Shown here: positions 37,119-48,571 of the stretch, one piece after another
Numbering within the stretch: position 1 is the stretch's first letter
Layout of the letters: each line of letters begins with the position of its first letter
Assembly (NCBI RefSeq): GCF_958979055.1
Contig: NC_084887.1
Span: forward strand, 26,592,044-26,656,043
Origin: Alnus glutinosa
Taxonomy: Eukaryota > Streptophyta > Magnoliopsida > Fagales > Betulaceae
Length of the DNA: 64,000 bases
Direction: 5' to 3'
Notes under the pieces: model-generated
Databases searched by the model: none
Seen by the model: only the letters and a program-made list of their open reading frames with translations
Told to the model about the DNA's origin: nothing
Translations under genes and position numbers: made by a program

Positions 37119-37853
37119 AAAAAAAAAAAAAAATGCGCCTCCAACAAAATCTCACGTGACACCCTCCACGAGCCAATAAGCTATTGGTCCTCCATGCCGC
37201 ATTCATTCTTCTCCCCCACACCACACTGATCTACGCAGCGATAGAACGCAAACCGTTGTTATGAGCATATGGTCGGAGTTAGGGAGGCTGAAAAGAAGGA
37301 GAAGGAAAGGGAAGGACCTAGAAGCGTATGAAAGAAGCTAAAGAGGAAATGAAGGGAGAAGTACGATAATGGGAGGTGTGCGATGCAATGCATGATGGAC
37401 ACGTGGCAGAGCAGCTAGTGCTAACGTGGAAAAGAGTAGGTTAACTGTATGAGAAATGATTTTTCTACATTATATTATCCTATATCAATCCTACATCGAG
37501 ACACATAGGGTGTGAGACCCATGCATGTGGGGCCCATATACATGGGTCTCACATCTAATGTGTCTTGATGTAGGGTAATGTGATGTAGAAATAACACATT
37601 CCTAACAGCATTATGTTGGTGCATTCTAGATGAGTCTAGATAATGGGTAGTGGTCAGACATAAACTAGCTTAGTGGGCCATGTTATCAAGTAGGAAGAGA
37701 CTTTTTATTTTTTTGAACAAAAGTAGGAAGAGACTTTTTTGTTATTGTAGGGTTTAAAATTTGAAAAAAATAAAGAAAAGTTATATTCTTTGAAACTTTT
37801 TTTCAATTTTTTTTAATCTAGACCCCCGACCAAAAATCTTGGCTCCGTAACTG

Positions 37854-38853
37854 CATGCAACATCGTATGATAGATAATAAGTAAGAGCTTAAGATTGAAG
37901 GTTAAATTTGAACGTTAAACAATCAAGAAAGGGAAAAATACATTTGATTAAAAAAAAAAAAAAAAAAAAAAACATCAAACTTAAATCAATTGCCAAACGA
38001 GGCCAAAAGTGTTTCCAAGAAAAATAAAAAAAAGGGGATCAATCTGTACTACCCTGCACTCATGAGTCATGATCATCCAACTAGTACTATTGAAAGACTG
38101 AAGAGAGATGGCTCAAAAGATAACAATAATGAATAATATTACTAGTCACAAAGAAGCAAATAAGAGGCAATAATATGTCTATGGACTATGGTGGTCCAAG
38201 CGGAGTTTTAGTTTGAAGTGTTGCCCCTTCTAGTACCAACCAATATTTCAAATATGTCTGCAAGCAAAATTTCAAAATGGTCATCATTCATAAGCAGGGT
38301 CGGTAGAAGAATCGACGAGTCCCGCCAATGAAGCCTTTACAGTATCCGTCCTTGAAGGGTAATCAAAAGGCCTCTTGGGGATGAGAAGAGTCAAAAAGAC
38401 TAGACAAAAGTAAACTTATAGGAGTTACAGTAGGGGAGTTATAAAAATCATTTTCAAGTGGCAGAGCCTTTTAAAATGACGTCGTCTTTTTAATTTTTTT
38501 GCCATTAGATCTTGGCCGTCCATTTTCATCTGCTGTTATTTTATAGCTGGATCTAAAACTCGCATTTAATATTTTTGACTGAGAAGTAGTTGACGCACAA
38601 CAATCATACATGATACATTTAATGGATAACACAAAACACATGGCGGGATCCATCTGATGAACTCACCACATGAATCCAGCCATGTGTTGCACAAATTGTA
38701 CAATGTTCTTTTTTCCTGTTTCACCCGATGTTTCAGTCTCAGCCACCCGACTTAACTATAAGAAAAAACACCACCAGAAGCTGCGTTAATTGTCTTACGA
38801 GTCCTAAATAAGGAGAGAGATATCCATTATCCCGCGCGTAGCGACAAAAAAAA
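37854..38853. other. Upstream region of CXE-2
   Basis: Homologous to 53910-54112 plus 56435-57372. About 145 bp (near 38575-38722) is present here but absent from unit 2. No gene is seen. Confidence 0.5.
38756..38764 (+). promoter_or_regulatory. Possible TATA box of CXE-2
   Basis: ctataagaa about 90 bases before the start codon, preserved in the unit-2 copy at 57268-57276. The position suits a TATA box with a leader of about 60 bases; no experimental support. Confidence 0.4.
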
Positions 38854-39858
38854 ATGTCTGAACAAAGCGCAAACCCAAAACCAAACATGCCATGGAAGGT
38901 GAAGCTCTTCATAGGAGCTTTTTCCTGGGTCTTCGACTCCTCATTCCGCCACGACGGGAGCATCAATCGTCGCCTCCTCAACTTCTTCGACTACAAAGTC
39001 CCTCCCGATGGCGTTGCCTCCTCCGACACCACCGTCGACCCTTCTCGCAACCTCTGGTTCCGCCTCTACAACCCAACCCCAACCCCCACTGGCGGCGATC
39101 CAAACGACGTCGTCGGCTTGCCCGTCATCGTGTTCTTCCACGGCGGCGGCTTCGTCGGCGGCCAGGCCAACTCGATTCTGATACACAACGCGGTGCACCA
39201 GCTCGCTCGAGAACTCCACGCCATCGTCGTCTCAGTCAACTATCGGCTGGCGCCGGAGCATCGGTTCCCGTGCCAGTACGAAGACGGGTTCGACGCGCTG
39301 AGATTCATAGACGAAATGGACGGACGGGATCTGCCGGCCAATGCTGATCTTAGCCGTTGCTTTCTCGCGGGAGAGAGCGCTGGAGGGAACCTGGCCCACC
39401 ACGTAGCGCTCAGAGCCGGCGAGTACAGCTTCAAGAGAGTGAACCTCCTCGGGCTCATAGCAGTACAACCGTTTTTCGGAGGAGAGGAGCGGGTCGAGTC
39501 CGAGATTCGATTTCCCCGCGGCCCGATATTGAGGCTGGACTTGACGGACTGGTTCTGGAGAGCTTTTTTGCCGGACGGGTCGGACAGGGACCACCCGGCG
39601 GCGAATGTGTTCGGACCTAATGCAGGTGAAATCTCGGACGCGAGGTTCCCGGCTGCGATTGTTATAATTGGAGGGTGTGATCCGTTACGGGATTGGGACA
39701 TGAGGTACTACGAGGGGCTGAAAAGATCCGGAAAAGAGGTATACCTGGTGGATTATCCGAATGCGATCCACGGGTTCTGGAGCATGGGCGTGATGCCCGA
39801 ATATTGTTTGTTTTTAGAGGAAGTGAAGGAGTTCATGCAAAAGCAAATGGGCAAATGA
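38854..39858 (+). CDS. CXE18-like: CXE18-like carboxylesterase, beta type (CXE-2)
   Basis: Intact, intronless 334-residue member of the plant carboxylesterase family. Triad S175 (GESAGG), D276 (GGCDPLRD), H306 (AIHGF); oxyanion motif HGGG at 96-99. The beta type is 11 residues shorter than CXE-1: six fewer at the N-terminus and five missing after KVPP. It also differs in the segment after HGGG, where GFVGGQANSILIHNAVHQ replaces the alpha GFVIGQANSIWVDKEARQ, a region that in this family borders the substrate pocket, so alpha and beta may prefer different esters (inference). Partner CXE-4 differs at only 7 residues, 5 of them in the first 43. Confidence 0.93.
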   Translation: MSEQSANPKPNMPWKVKLFIGAFSWVFDSSFRHDGSINRRLLNFFDYKVPPDGVASSDTTVDPSRNLWFRLYNPTPTPTGGDPNDVVGLPVIVFFHGGGFVGGQANSILIHNAVHQLARELHAIVVSVNYRLAPEHRFPCQYEDGFDALRFIDEMDGRDLPANADLSRCFLAGESAGGNLAHHVALRAGEYSFKRVNLLGLIAVQPFFGGEERVESEIRFPRGPILRLDLTDWFWRAFLPDGSDRDHPAANVFGPNAGEISDARFPAAIVIIGGCDPLRDWDMRYYEGLKRSGKEVYLVDYPNAIHGFWSMGVMPEYCLFLEEVKEFMQKQMGK

Positions 39859-39988
39859 GGTACAGGTACTCCATCGTTATAATTTGCGTGGCCTACTATC
39901 CCTGTTACTTGTGAGGCTGTGAGCAGCTGAGCTGCATAATATAAAATATGCATTTATTTTATATATTAAATCGTTTTTAAGAGGAAGA

Positions 39989-40023
<35 letters not shown>

Positions 40024-41445
40024 CTGAGATTCTCGTTCTATATATGTATAATAACATCTGATTTCTCTCTACCTGCACAACAATGTAAAATTCCCCACAT
40101 TTATAAATGAATTATTTAAATAAATTAGAATTTGAAACATATCCTATCAAACACGACAATAGTCAATAGCCATCCATATCAGGGGGAGTTCCCTCCTACT
40201 TAATTGGGTGGAGTAATTCTACGCGTATATATCTTATTATGTGTTTAGGATTGCGATATTTTTGATAAAAAATGTAATTTTAAATCAAATTATAAAAAAT
40301 AAATTGTTTGAAAATTATATTTTTAAAAAATTACGATTTAAAAACATAGAAATCTCACTTTTCAAATCGTAGGCAATTTGGTTTTCTTTTAAAACACAAA
40401 ATTTTAAAATGCTAATATGCTATTTTGTCGAACATTTAATTGCGTTTTTAAAAATAATTTTTTTAAAATTACTATTTTTAAATCTACATTTTTAAAAATT
40501 TTAAAAGACTAATATTTTAAAATTTTAAAAGACCGACCTTAATTTGGTAAATTGTCTTTTTTTTTTTTTTTTCCGCCGGTTGCATGAATTTCGGGTTCTT
40601 TTCTTCTGGTAAGAAAAAATAACTAAATAAACCGACAGACGCGTAGTTGGTATTGAAAAATCAACTACATAATCTTATGTGACGGCCCACCAAAGGAAAA
40701 AAGAATTATTATGGACTGAACTCTTTTAGTATAAAGAAGCAGGCATGCATAAAGCGAGAAAACAACTTTATTTTTCTTTAAGGATGTTGGTTTGTCGACC
40801 ATTAAAACACAGACCCCCATTAATCCCGGGTGTCGGGGCAGTGCTTACCACGGTGATATTATGGGCGCGGTGAGATTTGTAATGAAATAATAATAAAAGT
40901 AATAATATGGCACTTCAAATACTAAAGTCATTTTTTAAGTACACGGCTGCAATCTTACGGGTCTCGATTCAAATACTTCGAGATCTCCTTTACTGTCTTG
41001 CCTGAACTTATATACAAAGTGTGATGAAATAACGGTTAACCCGTAACTCATTATATAAATCACGGTCCAAAATAACGTCACGTGACTGTCACATATATAT
41101 ATATATATATATATTTTTAAAAATATAAAATTGAAAATTGTTAGGTGTGGTGTGGTTGATGTGGTGATTTATGTGGCATATGGGACATGTGTCGCGTTCT
41201 TAATGGTTTTAAGTGGCGTTGATGTAGCATCCCGTTGGTTTTTTTTAACGGAAAAACTAACGGAGGTACCAATTTGGTTTTTTTCAAAAACTTAGTTACC
41301 ATATGTGATACGAATTGAACCATAGAAGGCAAAAAATAAAAACTTTAAACCACATGTACCAAAATCCTATTTAACCCTTTAATATATTAAAAAATAAAAA
41401 AAATAAAAAAAAGTTCTTAAATGCCAACTCTAATTGGGACCTTCC
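39859..41445. other. 3' flank of CXE-2 and spacer
   Basis: Up to 40201 this is identical to the flank of CXE-4 apart from the length of a TA run (39990-40018). After that the two copies diverge strongly. A unit-1-only segment (about 41090-41370) with TA repeats and ttttttaacgg wording looks like a small insertion. No gene is seen. Confidence 0.5.
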
Positions 41446-42040
41446 AATGGTATCAAAGCATGGCAATTGGCAACCAATAAATAACATATTGAGAAGTTAG
41501 ATTCTGATGTGCAAGATGTTGGAGAAAGGGTTTTTCGATTGGCAATTGGAGCCAATTCTACAGCAAAGCATATGCAGCAGATGGAAAAAGCTCTGCAAGA
41601 AATTTAAAAACTTCGCACACTCACATCCTCACACAATCACACGGATAGTGACACCAACGGATGGATTTATTGTAGCAGTGGCTTAGTGTGTTACGACCTA
41701 ACAAATGGCTCAAGACCGGATAAATTTAGTCATTTAATTAATATTTTAATTTTCACAAAATTAGGTCTCAGCATAGGTTATTACCAGATTAGGCTAAATA
41801 TGAATGACATTCACGAAACTGCATTTTGGACTCATAATGGACATTATAAGTATATGGTCATGCCATTTGGTTTGTTTAATATTCTTTGACAACATTTTAA
41901 TCTATAGTTCATATTAGTTTTCTACAACCTTTCAAGCAGAAGAGGCATTTGTAATGTTCGGGGCAAATGAAAGCTAAAGTTAATTAGGAATTTGAAGATA
42001 ACGAAATAAAATAGTAAATCAATTATATGTTTTGATGTCA
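41446..42040 (+). mobile_element. Gypsy retrotransposon relic (unit 1, after the beta gene)
   Basis: Starts near tggtatcaaagc (a tRNA-type primer-binding site), continues with gag-like wording, then reverse-transcriptase wording IGYYQIRLNMNDIHETAFWT and VMPFG. The internal region between them is missing, and the copy is old and broken. Matches 60541-61110 in unit 2. Confidence 0.75.
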
Positions 42041-42319
42041 TATAGAACTAAGGAAGTTTTGACAACGTATGATAGTAAGTTGGAGCTTAAGATTGAAGGT
42101 AAATTGAAATAAAACAAATAGTTCCTAAAATAGCAAAAAAGTTAAACTTATAGTAGTGTTTGGAGGGAAAAAAAGAGAGTGGATTTGGGGCCCAAAAAAG
42201 GCTCCCACCGAGTGTAGCTGAGTGGCCGCGACGAAAAGAGCTTTTTGGGTTTGGGTCATATACGCAATTTTAATACTCATAGCAAAAGTTATATCCGATT
42301 TACTATCATATATGAAATT

Positions 42320-42480
42320 AGGGTTATAATTGAGGCATGCCGAACCAAGTTTTAAGATTTCAAGACCGACTCATTTATGAGTCGAGTTTTAATAGTCGAG
42401 CTTGAACTCGAGCCGAGCTATAAAATGTATGTTCAAGCTCGACTCGTTTAAAACTCGTGCAAGCAGTGCCAAATTGGGTG
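42320..42480. repeat. hAT-type MITE relic with cgagctcgagc wording
   Basis: attagggttataatt followed by gactcatttatgagtcgag and inverted 'gagccgagct/agctcgactcg' wording, typical of plant hAT-derived MITE ends. The unit-2 copy (61390-61545) preserves it with differences. The far end was not found. Confidence 0.4.
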
Positions 42481-42839
42481 TACATCAATTCTGTGAACTA
42501 CTACATGTCCTCATTTACCTGTTGGAGCAAGTCAAAATAGGCGTAGCAAGTCGGCCTATAGAAACTTATTAAGTTTATTTTCCTTTTTCATTTCCGCTCT
42601 AGCCAATTTGCAATGGAATATTTTGTCCACCTTAACTAAACAAATGCCATTGAAGGCATTTTTGGGGCCGATTTGGGATTGACATCGTCTTAAAATTGCT
42701 TTGATTTTAGTTGTTATGGTCTTCTGTAGTTTGCTGGCAAAGTTATCTAATTTACCTTTCAAACAAAAATTCACAACCCTGTCTTTTTCTTTCAATTAAC
42801 TGATTATTGTGTTGATTCTTCAATGTCTGTCTGTTGGAG

Positions 42840-42941
42840 TTAATTTTGAACAAGGTTCTCTTCCCCGGATCCAGTACTCAGACCATTGTTGGTAGGCCCA
42901 TTGTACCAGATGGAGCTGTTCATGCAATTGTTGAAGAGCAT
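42840..42941 (+). pseudogene. Orphan exon of an organellar ribosomal protein bL21 gene (unit 1)
   Basis: 102 bp, in frame, translating to LILNKVLFPGSSTQTIVGRP then IVPDGAVHAIVEEH, which matches the core of plant mitochondrial/organellar bL21 proteins (LNKVLL..S.TQTI.GRP...AAVHAVVEEH). A good donor, gtaagt, follows at 42942. No other bL21 exon was found; after 45 bp the sequence becomes a copia fragment. It is therefore a gene fragment, probably not expressed as bL21. The copy at 61953-62054 matches. Confidence 0.6.
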
Positions 42942-42987
42942 GTAAGTGTGACACTAATCTTACTCTCTTGTGTCTATGGCAATATTG

Positions 42988-43743
42988 TTAACCAATCTCC
43001 TACAGATACGAATGTTACAGCTCATCCTTACAAGTCACACAACAGACCATCTAACATTACCATATAGAGATGCCGACAATCAAGCCACCACAGATCATGG
43101 AGAACCTTCCATACATGAAGAGATGCACTCATCAAGACTATCGTGAATCATGGAACAATCAGTATATGCACAGTCCACTTATTGCTGAACCATCTGGCTT
43201 CTCCGAAGCTTCCAAATCCCCAGCGTGGCGTGACGCCATGAACAAGGAGTTTGACGCCCTCCTAGTTCAAAATACATGGTCTCTGCGCCCCCTACCTGCT
43301 GGACGTCATGCTGTTTGGAATAAGTGGGTCTACAAGCTAAAGCAAAAGCCGGATGGATCCATTGAGCGCTATAAAGCGCGTTTAGTCGCAAAAGGATTTG
43401 ATCAACATAGTGGCATCGATCACACAGAGACCTTCAGCCCCGTGATCAAGCCAGCCACGTACGGCCCGGGTTGTACTTGCCATTGCTGTCCACTTCAACT
43501 GGTCTATCCGTCAATTGGATATCTCAAATGCATTCCTTCATGGCACGTTGCAAGAGGATGTCTATATGACTCAACCCCAAGGCTTTGTCCATCCTGAGTT
43601 AGTGAGTTCCCCACCCATATGTGCAAGCTTCACAAAGCCATTTATGGTCTAAAGCAAGCACCACGTGCTTGGTTCAATCGCCTATCCGACTCTCTCCTAG
43701 ACTTTGGCTTCACTCAGTCGCTGGTTGACACTTCCCTGTTTTT
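42988..43743 (+). mobile_element. Copia reverse-transcriptase fragment at the duplication junction
   Basis: Wording SPAWRDAMNKEFDALLVQNT, GSIERYKARLVAKGFDQ and [11 protein letters not shown] is the start of the Ty1/copia reverse transcriptase. It is a partial, broken copy without LTRs. It begins where unit-1 homology ends and stops at the exact base where unit 2 begins (43744). Confidence 0.88.
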
Positions 43744-45026
43744 ATGATGATTCTACACGGTCAGATTTCAGTAAAAGAAGATAAATACAAAAAGGGAAGT
43801 TATGCTATTTTCCATTAACTGTAAACATTCGGATTACTCATCCTTCAAGCCTGAGAAACGGCAAGTAGAGAAAAATGATCAGGTCAGTGATCATGCTGCT
43901 AATGAAAGCCGGTCAAGTAGAACTCTTGACGTGACAGAGATCTATAAACCAAGTGGACATGTCAATCCCATTTTTGCTTCTGTAGGAGCTGATGTGGGAA
44001 AGCTTTTTAGTGCCAAGCCACCGAAATTGTCTTCAAATACATTAAGCAAGAAAATCTGGTAAAGCCCACAAACAAGTCCGTAGTGGTACTGGATGCAATA
44101 TTGTGTGATGCACTGTTTAAGGGGGCCATGAAAAAAGGATCAACTTACCCAACGGAAATTCATAAAAAAGATATATATAGGGTCAGCATTTATAAGCCGG
44201 ATGCAAGCTCACCACGTTGTGACAAGAGGAGGTGAGTCGAATGTTCGTAAAGGTTCTCTGAAAGCAATTCAGATACTGACAGAACGGCGGCAAGGTAACA
44301 AGAAGGTGACTAAACTTTCAGGGATGGAAACATTTTTGATGGATGCTGAAAGCCTTGGCGTCGGCGCTTCAGAAAAAGTTTGCCTGCAGTACATCAGTTG
44401 CAGAATTACCAGGTATCTTATCTTGTCAGTCTTGATAACATTGAGAATATCATGTTTGGTGGTGGTTAACACTTGGTAGACAGTGAGATGTTCCATGTTC
44501 GACTTTCTATTTAAGTGTTTTTGTTCATTTGCGGCAGAATTAGGCAAAAAGCATTTTAAGGAACTATATAAACTTGTAATTTTGTGGAAATCTGTTTTAA
44601 ACCTTATGGTGCTTCCACTTTCTTTTCTTTTCTCTTTGAAAGAATTAAGAGTCATTAAGACGTACTTCTTTGTATGTACAAAATTAATGGCTTGATTTTT
44701 CTTTATATCAAGTCACTGTACGTAGCTCATCAATGTTGTCTCCGGATATTTGATTTGTCAGTCTTAGTGCCTTCATCTTTTTTGTTTCACCTCAGGAAGA
44801 ATTAGAGATGTGTTTCTGTGACTTCTTATCTGAAGTGGCAAATGCATGCAGATGAATACATATTTTGGTTGACCTTAATTTTGACAAATTTTCTCCCTAT
44901 TCAGGTAAGAAAGGTCATGAGGTTTTGGTGCAAGGCGGTGTGATTGATGATCTCGCAAAACATCTGATTGAACAGTATGGAATTCCAAAGAGATACATTG
45001 AAGTTCTTGATAAAACCAGGAAATGA
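43744..45026 (+). pseudogene. Truncated eIF2D pseudogene (exons 7-8 only)
   Basis: Copy of the last two exons of the eIF2D gene at 10865. Exons 1-6 are absent because the duplication breakpoint lies in intron 6. Exon 7 carries an extra g near 43797, a 4-bp deletion near 44014 and a 4-bp insertion near 44178, each shifting the frame. The exon-8 copy (44905-45026) still reads GKKGHEVLVQGGVIDDLAKH to the stop. No promoter was inherited. It cannot make eIF2D. Confidence 0.93.
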
Positions 45027-48000
45027 GATGTAGGCAAATGGTTAGTTTTCTATGTTAGCATCCAAGTTTACATGCACATAATCAAATGGATTTCTTGTTT
45101 TGCAATATATTTCTCTCCATAACAGAATGCTTTGGTGACGGCCGGGCTTGATCTTGGCTTCCTGTGCTGCATGATGCTATCTATTATATTTATGCATATG
45201 TTCTTCAATTCTATAGTAGGCATTTGTCAATCGCTATAAATCAATGATTCTGCTCAAAATCGTCATTACCCTTTGTTTATATGCACCATCATCAGCAGAA
45301 AGGTCTAATTGTAAAATACTGGTAGCCTTGTATGCCTAATAATGTAAGAATCTCTTAGTAGGATATCTTTTGTTTACCGGCATTGGTTGTGCTGGTAGTT
45401 TGACACACAAAAGATTATGCCTTTTCTTCCAAGCTAGTTTCATTGCGATTCCTGGGATTTTGTACAAGTGTCTATGTGCTTGCTAGAATCTAATTCTTAC
45501 ATCCTTACATTTAGTGGACATGGTTGGGTGTTTTGTAGTGCAATGAACTGTCTGTTGTTTATGTGGTAAGCGTGTCCAAGATATTTGATATCTGTTTATA
45601 CTCATGTAAAAGGTTTATTCATCTCTTACTTTCAGGGATGCATTTGATGACCATGTGGTGCATTTTTCCAATTATTAATCGTGTGTTCAAATTTTTTGCC
45701 TGACATGCAAAGTTTCTTAATTGCTTTAGTCATTATTGTGGCATCAGTATATTACCATTCTTGAAAGATAAATGTATTTATTCAAAATTTTAACATTTTT
45801 ATTTCAGGTGAAAAAGTGAGGTGGTGATTGGGGTATTGAACTTTATGGATATGCATCAAATTGCCCGACACTGCCTAGTAAATGTTTTATGTTTTTCTTT
45901 ACGCTTGCTGCAATACCAGAGTAGAGAGGAAAATGAAGAGGGAAGAGGTGTATAAGGTCGTCTTTTGTGCACCATAGTTTGCAATACTTCTGTCATGCCT
46001 AGGGTTTATGAGGTAGCACATTTTGAAGCTCTATAATTTATTTTCATTAAGTCATATCTCATTATGTTAATAGTTTTGTTCTCTTAATGAGGAGTAGCAA
46101 CTTATTTTGTTAGCTGAGCATGCATAATAAATTCAAAAACTTCATTGAATTAAAATGGGGAAATGAAAGATCATAAAACATAACTAGGCACTTGTTGAAA
46201 ATAAGATGAAATAAATCATAGTATGACATGACATGACATGACATGAACTTTTCCTCAACTAATTAAGCATCTGGCCTCCTAATTCGTCTCTTCCTGACTT
46301 GGAAAAGAAAATAAAATGGACAACCGACAAAGCTCAGCAAGCAACATTCCCAATCAATTTGAAACTGGTTGGGTAAAAACATTTTCTTTAAAAACTATTC
46401 TTCAAAAACATTTAATCAGCATGACAGGAAAATTCTTAAAATATTTCTTTGCAAAATTGAACATATGAAAATCTCTTTCTTCTTATACTGTGGTCTTAGC
46501 ATATTGTTACCCATTGTATGCATGGGGTTGCGCAATCCAAACTTCGAAGGTCGATCATAGCAAAATCAGTGGCCGTTGATGTGCCTTTTGGTCAGCTGAT
46601 TAACTTCTGGGTGTATTCAGCTTGGCAAACATGGTGATTATACACCTTTACGACAACGTCTTTTGTTGCATTGCGCTTTATCCGAACTTTGGTAATGTGT
46701 TGTGAATCTTTTTTTCTCTCGGGCCAAATAATTTTGCAAGGTGTCCACCTTTTCATATCCCCCCTTTAATTTTTCTCTCTTAAACTCCTATCTTTAAGGT
46801 AATGTGAGAGGGGCTTTTCTTTCTTTCGAAATATTTTCTTTCATAAGAACATAAAGGTATCACGTCTGTTGGGCACTTTTGGATTGCACTCGGGTTCGTT
46901 GTAAGTTGAGGGAGTCAAAGCCCAACAATCTCGTCAACCTATTTGATTGACGGCTATTGGGGCACTAATGGCTTGCAATTAAATTGGTTGGGGTACAAAA
47001 TATAAAAATTGTTCATTTGACACTTAAATTCCTATTTTGAGCGGGGTTGTATGCTTGATGCCCTACGTTGAGCGAGGTTGTATGTCAACATGCCCAAGTC
47101 AATCTAGGATAGTTCATTTGACACTAGTCCCGGGAAAGGGACTGGTAGAAATTACACAACTAATTCAACACTGTTTTCAGTACCAATTATATGTTTATAT
47201 ATGGTAGTGGTATGGTATGATTTGTTTTTAGTACGTGGTTTCATTATTACTTTACCAACCAAATAAATCGATCTATGTACATATTTACATGTTTGAATAT
47301 GATATGGGATTATGAAAGTATCAAAGCTAGTACTGAATTTCAGTTTGATATTTCAAGCGAGAAGGAAAGTGTCTCTCTTTGTTTTGTTTTCACGGAATAA
47401 GATTTTTACTGTAACGTTCTCGCAAAGCGCTTTATCGTATTGAGTTTTTTCAAAACCCATGCATATACCTTTACAAAAGTTTTACCTTGATTTAAGAAAT
47501 CAGTTTGTATTGATTTCTATCAAATAAAGAGAGAAATTTTAAAGAAAAAAAAGGCTCGTGTCACATAGTAATGGTTAGATACATTTATTTATTGAGCCGT
47601 AGATTCATAGTTCCACCTGTAAAATTGTTTGATTTTATAATTATAGCTTCATAAAACGGAGAAGTACCCAAGGGCATTGACCCATAGATTTTGGGTAGAG
47701 GTTGTGTATTTTGGGGTCGCTTTTGCATAGTATCAATCATGTTTTTTTGAGCATATAGAGTTGAGTAATGTTTCTTGCACATAAGGTGTGTACACACTTT
47801 GTAATGTGTGTTCATCAATTTTTTTTTTGTTAAATGAAAACTATTTGGCAGGACACATTGTGTACACTTTGTGTATAAAAAACATTACCCATGTAGAGTT
47901 ATATGTGAAATGAAGCATTTATTTAAGTGAGACGTTACAATTACGCTATCGACTAGCCGTTAAACAATCAAGAAAAATACTTCAACTATATTATTAAACA

Positions 48001-48571
48001 TTCAAAATATTTCAACTGCATTATTTTGATATACATAGAAATGTTTACCGAGATATGTTAGCTGCACAATAATTATACAAAAATGTTGATGTGTTCAATA
48101 TTTTTTATTTTTTATTTTAATTATTTTTTAAAAATATCGAATACATCAATATTATTTTGCAATTGTTATGTACTTGCAAATGGGATTTGATTCTTGTACA
48201 ACACCAATACAACAACTGTACAACAACCCCTCACATGAGGGTGAGCCCCAGTATGTAGGACCCACCCTCATGTGAGGGATTGTTGTACAGTTGTTGTATT
48301 GATGTTGTAAATCTAATATTTTCCCTTGCAAATATAATATCTCTATCTTACCAGTCATATGAACACAATTATAGGACCGATTATCCGGTCGTCCCCTAAA
48401 GGATAAGGATGTGGAAGAATAATTTTGCCCCTCAAATAATCAAAATGGATTCCATAAAAAAAACCTCACTTACTATTCGAACACGCTTATCCGCATTGAC
48501 TACACGAAAAAACACCACCACCGGTGGCTCGATCTGTAGCTGCAATTGTCAACACACAGAGAGAGAGAGAC
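45027..48571. other. Spacer upstream of CXE-3 (copy of 17540-20885)
   Basis: Non-coding duplicate of the eIF2D 3' region and CXE upstream region, with small indels, an expanded tgaca run near 46225 and a MITE at 48183. No gene is seen. Confidence 0.6.
48183..48324. mobile_element. 142-bp MITE, unit 2 only
   Basis: Foldback element (gggatttgattcttgtacaa against ttgtaaatctaatattttccc) with a strong inner inverted repeat (caacaactgtacaacaa; cctcacatgagggtg). Flanked by an exact 9-bp duplication, cttgcaaat (48174-48182 and 48325-48333). Unit 1 has the empty site near 20655. The duplication size suggests MULE-type mobilisation. Confidence 0.88.

Larger units (their letters stand above)
36046..37853. 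mobile_element. hAT element (CAGAGGCGGAG family), unit 1 copy
   Basis: Begins CAGAGGCGGAGGAAGG and ends with the complement of CAGTTACGGAGCCAAG. It is flanked by an exact 8-bp target duplication catgcaac (36038-36045 and 37854-37861), and unit 2 has the uninterrupted site (about 53910). Non-autonomous, 1.8 kb. It carries a nested MULE-type element (36392-37118). A relative sits at a different place in unit 2 (54113-56434). Confidence 0.88.
16277..42987. repeat. Unit 1 of a large direct tandem duplication
   Basis: Homology with unit 2 (43744-62668) starts at atgatgattctacacgg just before eIF2D exon 7 and ends at tctatggcaatattg in the bL21-exon intron. In order it holds eIF2D exons 7-8, spacer, alpha carboxylesterase CXE-1, a gypsy relic, beta carboxylesterase CXE-2, a gypsy relic and an orphan bL21 exon. 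Matching landmarks in unit 2 are CXE-1 at 20886 to 48572, CXE-2 at 38854 to 57373, and the bL21 exon at 42840 to 61953. The 26.7-kb length includes the 12.8-kb CACTA element, absent from unit 2. Confidence 0.95.
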
